Virus record (IMG/VR): IMGVR_UViG_3300006616_000032
Coordinates: 1-39,333 of that record
DNA: 39,333 nt
Direction: 5' to 3' (one strand)
Source of the DNA: a virus
A program made the position numbers and the translations under genes. Each line of letters opens with the position of its first letter. Position 1 is the stretch's first letter. Shown one piece after another: positions 28,767-35,602 of this stretch. Below the pieces are notes generated by a model. That model was not told where the DNA came from and did not search any database. It worked only from the letters and a program-made list of their open reading frames with translations.

Positions 28767-30994
28767 TATCTTATTATTTTGCTATTTATTCCGTTATTAT
28801 TATATCTTGAGAAACCAAAGTCAATTTTTCTTACTTCTCTTTGGCTTCTTGATGCATATAAATGTTTCTGACATGCCATTATAGCTAAGCCAGAACTAAT
28901 TGATGCATCAAATTTTGTTCGTTTAGTAATATCAAATTTAGCCCAGTCTTCTAGTGTTCGTTGAAAATACATATTACCGCAATCTCCGTTTTCCTTAAGG
29001 CCAACATGGTCTTCAATATAACTTTCAATTGCAGCAGCGTGTGCTTGTTTAATATCTTCAGAAGAGTTAGGTATTCCACCTAATTCTTTTTCACTAACAG
29101 ATAGTTTACTATAGGTTCGATCTGGACGATTCATTGAATAACCTCTATAACCTCTTCTTTTAATATGATATAATAATCTTGGTTTATTGTTTTCTGCTAG
29201 TATTGGCATTCCATAAAATACAATAGCCATAAGCACGTCTTCGAAAAATATTTCAGCGGTTTGTGGTCGCGCTACATATTCTAAAAAGAATTGGCTTGAT
29301 GGTACGTTAGCTAACATACTGTATGTGGTCAACCCGTGCAATGCTCCATTAGATCCACCACCATCTGTGGTTCCACTAATATCATAACTATCACAACCGA
29401 ATGCTCCACGGTCTATATTACCCGGGTATTTAAGTCCATTCTTAACAACAATATTATTTTGCATTTCTACTGGAGGTAACCAAGATACTTTAAAGCGTCC
29501 TTGTGGATTTGGATGCCACTCTACTTCAGAATCTTTTACTCCGTTTTTCCATTGAAACGACCCACGCGTTACGTAGCCGCTCATTGTCATTTCTTCATTG
29601 AAATCAATTTGCTCGTATATCCTGTTTAGATTGAACAATGATTTTTGTATTTCATCTCTGAATGCGTGCTTTTCGCTTCTAGGGAATTGTCTATAAAATT
29701 CATTTAGTCCGTCATTGTTACCCTTAAGCCCGTCTGCTTCATTCTCCCAATGCTCGATAACTCCATATCTGATAAGTTCTCCGTCGATTCCAATGACTGG
29801 TTCTTTTGGAGTATCGAATACAGGAAATCCATAACGATCGATGAATCCTTCGTAATTCCATTCCATAGGAATGAACAAAGCGTATAGTCCACTAGCAGTC
29901 TGCCCATTACGGTTTCGTTTTGTTGCATCTGAGTCATAGTAAAGTTTTTTAAAGTTATCTCCTCCTTTATCTAAAGCATTAGAGGTGGATCCCATCATGC
30001 ACTTCCCAACGACCTTAGCTCCTAGTCTAAGACAAGTTTTTGTAACACGCCAGTTGTTTAATATATTATCAGGTCTTTCCCATTTGCCACTTTCATCGTG
30101 TACCAGTAGCTGTAGCTTTTCGCCATCATATGAGTTGTCCCCTGTGTTCTTCCAGTCTATTGTTGTATCAAGCCCTTTTTGGCCTTCTCCTTCGGTTGTC
30201 TCAGTGATGGACTTACGGGTAAGTCTTCTTGAGGGTACTTTATACGATAGTTCTGTCTTTGGCCGTTCCATTCCGTCCTGGATTGGTTTAAAGAAGAATG
30301 GATAGTTTGCTGAGATTGGTACAACTTTGTCAGTAAACATCTTTTTAGCATCTCCACCAGACTTTGATAGTATGCCGAATCGTGCGTCTCTAGACATTGT
30401 AGCTCGGTTAACCGTTTCTGAACTTGCCATAAAGGAAAAACCAGAGCGTCTGTTCTTGAGGTAACACATTCCGTAACTTCGTGCATCAGCGACGCATGCC
30501 TCCCAGAAGTAATAGAAGATTCTATTAGCTTGTCTAAAGTCTGGTTGTCCAACGTCGATCTTTGTCCAGTTGAGGTATACATAGTGCGACCCTGTAATGT
30601 AACACGGGGTGCCGTTGCACATGAACCAATAGCCATTACTACGACGAGTAAACTCAGCTTCAATATATTCATAATACTGTTCTTTAATATCGTCTTGTAG
30701 TAGCTTAAATTCATATATAGATTTTATTTTATTTAAAGAAGCGGGTTTTTGTGTTGGTGTAAAAACCTGTTCTTCTGGTATATTGCTATTAGATTGTATA
30801 TCCGAAGTTTCAGGTAATCCTATTCGTAATCCCTGTATTTCGTATATTTCTCCAATTGTTCCGTCTTTGCTTATTACAACACAATCAAGATCTTCATTGT
30901 AACCGTACTTAAATTCTTTTTTCTTATTAAGCTTTTTTACAAATTTCTTAAGTAAGTGATCTGTATGTACTGTATAGAGTGTTTGCTTATACAT
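28766..30994 (-). CDS. terL: Terminase large subunit (crAss-like)
   Basis: This DNA-packaging motor has an ATPase domain and a nuclease domain (742 residues). The Walker A-like loop is KNRRSGFSF (K180, G185); it deviates from GxxGxGKT as in many phage terminases. Walker B is LQLLVHDES with D300 and E301. The coupling motif GSTSNA follows at about 340-345. The nuclease domain starts with the acidic site GCDSYDISG (D535) and continues in a DGGGSNG stretch. The stretches around Walker A (YGMCYLKNRRSGFSFM) and after Walker B (KWERPDNILNNWRVTKTCLR) are near signatures of crAss-like terminases. Its start overlaps the stop of the 86-residue gene (TAATG). The protein acts at the portal vertex during head filling. 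Confidence 0.92.
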   Translation of the reverse strand: MYKQTLYTVHTDHLLKKFVKKLNKKKEFKYGYNEDLDCVVISKDGTIGEIYEIQGLRIGLPETSDIQSNSNIPEEQVFTPTQKPASLNKIKSIYEFKLLQDDIKEQYYEYIEAEFTRRSNGYWFMCNGTPCYITGSHYVYLNWTKIDVGQPDFRQANRIFYYFWEACVADARSYGMCYLKNRRSGFSFMASSETVNRATMSRDARFGILSKSGGDAKKMFTDKVVPISANYPFFFKPIQDGMERPKTELSYKVPSRRLTRKSITETTEGEGQKGLDTTIDWKNTGDNSYDGEKLQLLVHDESGKWERPDNILNNWRVTKTCLRLGAKVVGKCMMGSTSNALDKGGDNFKKLYYDSDATKRNRNGQTASGLYALFIPMEWNYEGFIDRYGFPVFDTPKEPVIGIDGELIRYGVIEHWENEADGLKGNNDGLNEFYRQFPRSEKHAFRDEIQKSLFNLNRIYEQIDFNEEMTMSGYVTRGSFQWKNGVKDSEVEWHPNPQGRFKVSWLPPVEMQNNIVVKNGLKYPGNIDRGAFGCDSYDISGTTDGGGSNGALHGLTTYSMLANVPSSQFFLEYVARPQTAEIFFEDVLMAIVFYGMPILAENNKPRLLYHIKRRGYRGYSMNRPDRTYSKLSVSEKELGGIPNSSEDIKQAHAAAIESYIEDHVGLKENGDCGNMYFQRTLEDWAKFDITKRTKFDASISSGLAIMACQKHLYASRSQREVRKIDFGFSRYNNNGINSKIIR

Positions 30995-31254
30995 TATTTA
31001 GCTCGGCCCTCCGCGCCGAAAAACGTATCAGCTTTTGACTTTGGTTTATCTTCCATCATTGAGTTAATTTGCTCAACTCTTTCAAGCAGTGCCATAGCGT
31101 CTTCCATAGCTAATCTGTAAGCCGAAGCTGAAATTTTAACTTTCTCAGGATCTAGTTCTTCTGGATCCATCTTCTTGTTCATTACCTTAATCAATTCGTT
31201 GATTGAATTTTCAGCAGCATCAAGAATAAGTTTGCGTTTTTTCTTTATGTCCAT
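30994..31254 (-). CDS. Small helical protein before terL; possible small terminase
   Basis: The 86 residues are almost entirely helical and charged (KKKRKLILDAAENSINELI at 4-22, then a second helix near 40-68). There is no recognisable DNA-binding motif. Position directly upstream of terL, with the stop overlapping the terL start, is where a small terminase subunit is usually found, and small helical oligomers fit that role. This is inference from place and size only. The gene starts 35 bases inside the end of the GroES-like gene, an overlap in a different frame; a later in-frame ATG is not convincing because the first helix would be lost. Confidence 0.5.
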   Translation of the reverse strand: MDIKKKRKLILDAAENSINELIKVMNKKMDPEELDPEKVKISASAYRLAMEDAMALLERVEQINSMMEDKPKSKADTFFGAEGRAK

Positions 31255-31807
31255 AGTTGATAGTTATTTCTTTGGATAAAATTCTATATAGTTTTTTATC
31301 ATCTATGTTAAACTCATATTCTGAGTCTGGGGTAAAGCCCACCAGATCGCCACAGGACAACCCTAATGAGTCTAAGTATTCATTAGTATATGTAAGCTTA
31401 CCTATAAGTTTTTTCTCGGTTTCTAAGCTCCATATGTCGTCGTTTTCAACGGGCTCTACAAAACAATATTCGCTAAGACAACGCCATTCTGTGCCGTTGT
31501 GTATAGCAAATACCGAATCCGCATCAACCATATATAAATTTTCATCTATATAGTTAGCAGAGTTTCTTTCATTACCGCGTACATCATACCATCTTCTAAA
31601 TACATTATGATGTACTATTGCTTTGTCGCCTGATTTTGCAATTGTTTTAATATTAATAGGAACGTTAACTATTGTGCCTACACGGTTTACAAAATGATAA
31701 TCTCGTTCTGTTACTTCGCTGTTTAATATTAATTCGTTACCATCGACATCAACTTTATTGTTGTACCGATCTTCAGTGGATATAATATAATTGTAAAGTG
31801 ATTTCAT
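31220..31807 (-). CDS. Tandem GroES-like beta-barrel protein
   Basis: The 195-residue protein appears to hold two GroES-like units. In the first (about 5-103) a strand and loop lead to GTIVNVP (44-50), then SGDKAIVHHN (59-68) and a closing ADSVFAIHNG. In the second (about 113-186) YCFVEPVEND opens the barrel and LSCGDLVGFTPDSEYEFNI (150-168) followed by LYRILSKEITI matches the end of co-chaperonin 10 proteins, where GDxVxF, a mobile charged strand and a final dI strand are diagnostic. T4 gp31 is a known phage GroES substitute needed for capsid folding, so a role in folding the capsid protein with host GroEL is plausible. Whether the mobile GroEL-binding loop is kept cannot be decided. It could also be a structural beta-barrel. 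Confidence 0.6.
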   Translation of the reverse strand: MKSLYNYIISTEDRYNNKVDVDGNELILNSEVTERDYHFVNRVGTIVNVPINIKTIAKSGDKAIVHHNVFRRWYDVRGNERNSANYIDENLYMVDADSVFAIHNGTEWRCLSEYCFVEPVENDDIWSLETEKKLIGKLTYTNEYLDSLGLSCGDLVGFTPDSEYEFNIDDKKLYRILSKEITINYGHKEKTQTYS

Positions 31808-32025
31808 TAATAGTCTAAATTGTATTCAATTGAAACAGGCATGTTGCTATTAAAATGTTTCCAAGGCAATTGATTTCCTTCTTTTTCAATGAATATTTTA
31901 TATTCGCCATTATCTTCTAGTATATCACATATACGGTGCCCACCATATACTTCTTGTCCTACAGAATAATGCATTGCTTCATTCTTGTAGTCTTGACCGA
32001 TTGATATTTTTCTAATTAATTTCAT
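31807..32025 (-). CDS. Hypothetical small protein, 72 residues
   Basis: No family was recognised with certainty. It is soluble, beta-rich and slightly acidic, with a central glycine pair (SVGQEVYGGHRI, about 21-32) and a C-terminal PWKHFN stretch. Its stop overlaps the ATG of the GroES-like gene (TAATG) and its start directly abuts the peptidase gene, so it is translated from the same message. Conserved packing inside the operon suggests it is real. Confidence 0.55.
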   Translation of the reverse strand: MKLIRKISIGQDYKNEAMHYSVGQEVYGGHRICDILEDNGEYKIFIEKEGNQLPWKHFNSNMPVSIEYNLDY

Positions 32026-32376
32026 TTAATATGTCCATATTGTCATACTCGGCGCATCAGGATACCCTATGCCTACGTGTACAAAGTTACTTTTTCTTGA
32101 AATACCTATACGAGTAAACCCAACGTCAATGGCGGCTTTAACTAATTTAAAAGTAGCTTCTCCCCCTACACACTTTATATCTACAGCGGCACCATATGTA
32201 TGCTCACCAGGTTTAGATTTTTTAGCTTCAATTGGATGATCTGGAGATCTATATGATGAATTTAAAACTATTGGATGCCCATAAGCTTCTCTTAAAGAAT
32301 CTAACATATCTAAAAGCTTAGAGTCCATTTTATGCATATTCCCTTTAAAGTCTCCTTCGTCTGTAAAGTATTTCAT
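32026..32376 (-). CDS. M15-type zinc peptidase, probable endolysin
   Basis: This 116-residue protein is a compact M15_3-like domain that would cut peptide cross-links or stems of the cell wall. Expected zinc ligands are H59 and D66 in GEHTYGAAVD, matching SxHxxGxAxD with Glu in place of the usual Ser side, and H100 in FVHVG. SSYRSP (40-45) is the usual substrate-side motif. Family members I recall often have Asp two residues after the last His; here it is Gly102, so the site is slightly unusual. There is no signal peptide or membrane anchor, so release would depend on the nearby holin-like proteins. It is shorter than two-domain endolysins and has no separate wall-binding part. Confidence 0.85.
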   Translation of the reverse strand: MKYFTDEGDFKGNMHKMDSKLLDMLDSLREAYGHPIVLNSSYRSPDHPIEAKKSKPGEHTYGAAVDIKCVGGEATFKLVKAAIDVGFTRIGISRKSNFVHVGIGYPDAPSMTIWTY

Positions 32377-32386
32377 ATAATTTTAT

Positions 32387-32704
32387 TTATCTATTTCTTC
32401 TATAATTATTTCTAACTTCTTTTTCAAAGTCGTGCAAGTTGTCCATGTTTTCTTTAGCTTGGATTGCTACTTTTTCAATCTTAAGATTATACTCAACTTT
32501 TAACCCATCAATGTCTTTTACACTCACCTCTTGGGCTGGTAACTCCTCAGCTCTTTTTATCCTTGTGTCTAATTCACTAATTTTATTTTGCAAGGAATAA
32601 TAGCTACCAATCATTGAAGCCACAACAGTAAGCACTGTAATAACTTGTGGTAGGCTAATATTAAAATCTACTTTACCATCTCTATTCCAATCAATTCCTG
32701 CCAT
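32387..32704 (-). CDS. Single-span membrane protein with coiled coil, lysis cassette
   Basis: The 105 residues begin with DWNRDGKVD (5-13), which fits the DxNxDGxxD calcium loop of EF-hand or dockerin type. One membrane helix follows (about 19-38), then a long charged helix or coiled coil (about 39-104) ending in a basic tail (NNYRRNR). It sits between the peptidase and other membrane proteins, so a spanin-like, holin-like or anti-holin role is likely but not shown. Its ATG lies inside the end of the 53-residue gene (14-base overlap), which suggests coupled translation. Confidence 0.65.
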   Translation of the reverse strand: MAGIDWNRDGKVDFNISLPQVITVLTVVASMIGSYYSLQNKISELDTRIKRAEELPAQEVSVKDIDGLKVEYNLKIEKVAIQAKENMDNLHDFEKEVRNNYRRNR

Positions 32705-32852
32705 CGCATATCTTTTTATAAATATTAATACCTGTGTAAATAATAGTTAATAAAAGTACAATTGTTTGAAGAAGAGGATTAATTCCTCCCGCCCATTCGC
32801 TACTAGCAAATAATGCTGTTATGTTCAATCCGTAAATTTTTAGATCTGTCAT
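32691..32852 (-). CDS. Small membrane protein, 53 residues, probable lysis gene
   Basis: This short frame fills what would otherwise be a 144-base gap. It starts at an ATGA overlap with the stop of the holin-like gene (ATG at 32850-32852) and ends within the start of the 105-residue gene (TGA at 32691-32693). One membrane helix is clear (about 26-44, PLLQTIVLLLTIIYTGINI), followed by a basic tail (YKKICDGR). The N-terminal part has a second, weaker hydrophobic stretch (about 6-18). Small single- or double-span proteins inside a lysis cassette are often holins or anti-holins. Both end overlaps and the close fit between neighbours argue that it is real. Confidence 0.7.
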   Translation of the reverse strand: MTDLKIYGLNITALFASSEWAGGINPLLQTIVLLLTIIYTGINIYKKICDGRN

Positions 32853-33265
32853 TTGTGTTTGTTGTTGCCCATGATTTTCTCAGCACCTCGCGATCCGAAA
32901 TATCCGATGAAAACCAGTTGTAATAATTCTTTAACAGTAGATAGCTCTTCAAGCTGCAATCCCCATCCTATAACAAAAGCTATTGTTAAAAAAGCTAATG
33001 TTAATGGACGAACATTTGCAGCGAGCCAACTACCAGATCTTGAGTCTGCAACCCATCTTCTGGTTATACCGTCAAATTCGTGTATCTCTTGTTCTAATTT
33101 CTTTAACGCAATATCTTTGTCTTCCGCTGGCATATCAGATCCACCAATAATAGCTTTTATGATTCCGCCAACAGGAGTGTCATCAGCAATTGCGCCTACG
33201 ACACCTGGAATTTTTTGTAATAAAAATTTTCCAACATCAGTGTCCTTGAATTTCTTTTTTCCCAT
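32849..33265 (-). CDS. Holin-like protein, GTA_holin_3TM type
   Basis: The 138 residues contain SGSWLAANVRPLTL (77-90), which is the signature I associate with the three-helix holin family first described in gene transfer agents. Hydrophobic segments lie at about 20-40, 86-103 and 112-124. The middle helix is charged (MPAEDKDIALKKLEQEI), and the C-terminus is basic and faces the cytoplasm by the positive-inside rule. It would form membrane lesions that let the peptidase reach the wall. It overlaps the end of the glycosyltransferase-like gene by 29 bases and the 53-residue gene by ATGA. Confidence 0.8.
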   Translation of the reverse strand: MGKKKFKDTDVGKFLLQKIPGVVGAIADDTPVGGIIKAIIGGSDMPAEDKDIALKKLEQEIHEFDGITRRWVADSRSGSWLAANVRPLTLAFLTIAFVIGWGLQLEELSTVKELLQLVFIGYFGSRGAEKIMGNNKHK

Positions 33266-34151
33266 CTTTCTTTTCTACTATAAACCAGTTGTTACGTTTG
33301 CTTTTGTATTCTAATATATAATCTAAGTATTTATCAATTTTCTTTTTCCAATCTCTATCAAGAACAGGATTAATAATACCACTTTTATATGAAGAGAATA
33401 CTCTATCAATTACTGTTGGGTCATCTTGATAATCAAACATAACTTTGTTTATATTAAAGAATGATCCTTCATGTAAATGATTGTATACGTCAACAGGTTC
33501 GATTTCTTTCCCAAGCGCCACGGCATATGATGCGGTTTCGCTCATGTGAGTTGTAAATACTTTATTCGCTTTTTGTAAGTAATAATACATATCAATATCG
33601 CGGGGTAAAACACTATCTTCCCCAAAGAAATCTTTTAGTTCACCAATAACCGCGTGTGTTGTTAATGGATGTGGTTTAAAATAAACATCATCTAAATATT
33701 TATCTTTTATCCAACGCAGTTTATTTAAGCAAACATGTGATTTAATTTTGTTTGACCCAGGAAGAACCACTAAATATTTTCTAGCAGGATATTTATCAAA
33801 AGTCTTTTTGCGATGTTGGTATTTGTTTACCATGTCGTTTTCAACGTAATCACGTAAAGCTTGTGCATATCCTGTTGCATATTCTGTATGGTCATTCAAA
33901 GCATCAGTAATCATTCTCGTACGAATATCAAAACTCAAAGGTTGGAATATAAAGTGATTAGCATATTCCGTGTACCCCATTGTCCAGAAGTCGTAAGGCT
34001 CGTCTGCTATAACGTCATACGAAGCATCAAGCCCAACCTCTTTTATTCTTTTTAAAGCGTATTTTTCAACTTGCTTTAATACGTTTAAACTTTTACTTTT
34101 CTTTAAACTCCCAATTCTTTCTCTAAGAGTTTTTTGGTCAAACATTTCCAT
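33237..34151 (-). CDS. Glycosyltransferase-like protein (GT-B C-terminal half features)
   Basis: This 304-residue soluble protein has an alternating beta-alpha pattern. VVLPGS lies in its middle, then YFKPHPLTTH (KPHP at 159-162), then a VFTTHMSETASYAVALGKE stretch (about 199-217). In the capsule polysaccharide, polysialyl and CDP-glycerol phosphotransferase-type families the KxHP loop and a Ser/Thr-Glu before a helix bind the nucleotide-sugar donor. This is only a motif resemblance. An N-terminal acceptor domain would be short. It might modify virion fibres, whose stalk genes lie directly upstream and are rich in Ser and Thr, or the host surface; both are inference. It could also be a phage protein with only the fold. 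No signal peptide or membrane segment is present. Confidence 0.5.
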   Translation of the reverse strand: MEMFDQKTLRERIGSLKKSKSLNVLKQVEKYALKRIKEVGLDASYDVIADEPYDFWTMGYTEYANHFIFQPLSFDIRTRMITDALNDHTEYATGYAQALRDYVENDMVNKYQHRKKTFDKYPARKYLVVLPGSNKIKSHVCLNKLRWIKDKYLDDVYFKPHPLTTHAVIGELKDFFGEDSVLPRDIDMYYYLQKANKVFTTHMSETASYAVALGKEIEPVDVYNHLHEGSFFNINKVMFDYQDDPTVIDRVFSSYKSGIINPVLDRDWKKKIDKYLDYILEYKSKRNNWFIVEKKDGKKEIQGH

Positions 34152-34160
34152 ATAATATAA

Positions 34161-35591
34161 TTAAAGTGTGAATCTTTTAAATCTTTGATCTGTTTCGTCT
34201 CCCCATATTATTTCTGTTCCGTTATTAATAACACAAGGAGCTCCAGGCCTACCGCTTGCAGTAGCAGATGAATATGTTTTAGCGCTGGCTAAATCATTAC
34301 CTGTTGCAAAGTTTATTTTATAAACATTAGGGGTTCCTGTCAAGGCAACACCTATATATTGTGTACCATCATAATTCATATGACCACCGTATGATCTTAT
34401 ATCTGAAACACCTACTGTTGATGGGGTTATTGTTAAAGATTGCTCTTGTGTGACTGTACTTGTTATATCGTAAGCTGTAGACAAAGAAAACTTGGTTAAA
34501 GTACCTGTTGTTTGACCTGAATACCCAAAAGTGTACATTGTATAACCTTCATTAGTAAAGTTAATACCATATGTTGTTACTGGTGCTACTAAAGATTTTT
34601 CATTTGTTCTTGTGCTTAAATCCCAAGCTGTGGTTAAATCGTAAGTATATATATAATTTGAACTAGTTACAGCAATTGCCATAAAAGTTCCATCTTTATA
34701 AAACTTAACATCCCCAGCGTATGCTTGTGGTGGATCCCACGAGTTATAAGCTGAACCAACACTATCTATGTCATAAGGCGTAGATAAATCCCACTGTCTC
34801 ATCGTATTGCTAGAGTACTCCATGATGTGCACAAGTTTTGTACCATCTTCACTCATTGCAATACCTGATCTAATATAAGTACCTAAGCCAATTACATAAC
34901 TATCTTGTTGTGTCAGTGTCCCTGATAAATCAGCAACTGTCCAATCGTGTTCTACATCCGGTGTATACGGTTGCTTGTAGAATGTTGTTTGAAACTGCTG
35001 CGGTAATGTAGTTGTTACTTGGTATGGTGTTAAATTTGTAATGCGCTCCATTGGAACAAGCGTTGCCGTCTGCTGACTTGTTTGGAACGTTGTTGTCCAG
35101 CTAGTAGTCGTATTATGACTAGTAGCAAGCATTGTGTTAGTATATAACGTTGTTGTCCACGACGTTGTTGTTGATCTCGATGTACTCCACGAAGACGCTG
35201 TATTAAACGTAGTTACGTGTGATGTGTTTTGAGAATACGTGGTATTCCAAGTTGTTGTATAATTTGTTGTCCAGCTTGTTGTCCAAGAAGTGTTTTCCGT
35301 CCAACTTGTAGTTGTGCTGTTACTATATGCTGTATTCGCGTTCCAACTTGTGGTCGTGCTAATAGCAACTGCTGTGGATACGTTCCAGCTTGTGGTATAA
35401 TATCCTGTTTTTGTCGTACTTACCGTCCATGATGTTGTATAAGACGTTGTATGACTTGTAGTTCTTGATCCGCTAGCTGACGTGGTTTTTGATGTACTCC
35501 ATGTGGTAGACGTAATATGCGACGTCTGCCAAGATGTAAGCTGTACCCCACTAGTGTTAAAGTAGGTATACCAATAAGTTGTCCATGACAT
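34161..35591 (-). CDS. Tail fibre: Ser/Thr/Trp stalk plus probable beta-propeller head
   Basis: Residues 1 to about 180 are low-complexity and nearly free of charge, made of TTSW, TTTW and NTS units spaced roughly 8-16 residues apart. Residues about 215-476 carry at least four repeats of a YDLTTAWDL-like motif (WDLSTPYDI, YDLTTAWDL, FSLSTAYDI, INFATGNDL), each after a two-strand segment. That pattern is typical of a blade-repeat beta-propeller as seen in marine phage appendage proteins. The stalk resembles that of the gene directly upstream, which points to duplication followed by exchange of the C-terminal head. The most likely role is host-binding fibre or spike. The start ATG is preceded by AATTAGTAGAT, without a Shine-Dalgarno sequence. 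Confidence 0.65.
   Translation of the reverse strand: MSWTTYWYTYFNTSGVQLTSWQTSHITSTTWSTSKTTSASGSRTTSHTTSYTTSWTVSTTKTGYYTTSWNVSTAVAISTTTSWNANTAYSNSTTTSWTENTSWTTSWTTNYTTTWNTTYSQNTSHVTTFNTASSWSTSRSTTTSWTTTLYTNTMLATSHNTTTSWTTTFQTSQQTATLVPMERITNLTPYQVTTTLPQQFQTTFYKQPYTPDVEHDWTVADLSGTLTQQDSYVIGLGTYIRSGIAMSEDGTKLVHIMEYSSNTMRQWDLSTPYDIDSVGSAYNSWDPPQAYAGDVKFYKDGTFMAIAVTSSNYIYTYDLTTAWDLSTRTNEKSLVAPVTTYGINFTNEGYTMYTFGYSGQTTGTLTKFSLSTAYDITSTVTQEQSLTITPSTVGVSDIRSYGGHMNYDGTQYIGVALTGTPNVYKINFATGNDLASAKTYSSATASGRPGAPCVINNGTEIIWGDETDQRFKRFTL
35052..35591 (-). repeat. Degenerate Ser/Thr/Trp stalk repeat (propeller fibre)
   Basis: About 180 residues consist of short units such as TTSW, TTTW and TTSY with spacers of Asn, Ser, Ala or Tyr. 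At DNA level the plus strand shows a run of GTTGTNCA-like words. The units are not exact copies. Confidence 0.8.
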
Positions 35592-35602
35592 ATCTACTAA
35601 TT

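Noticed and set aside
30157-30714. A 185-residue minus-strand frame inside terL whose start looks like a lipoprotein signal (LLVVVMAIGSC)
   Set aside because: It lies entirely inside the conserved terminase coding region, in another frame on the same strand, and covers the Walker A and B parts. The lipobox look is most likely chance. Conservation in relatives would be needed to revive it.
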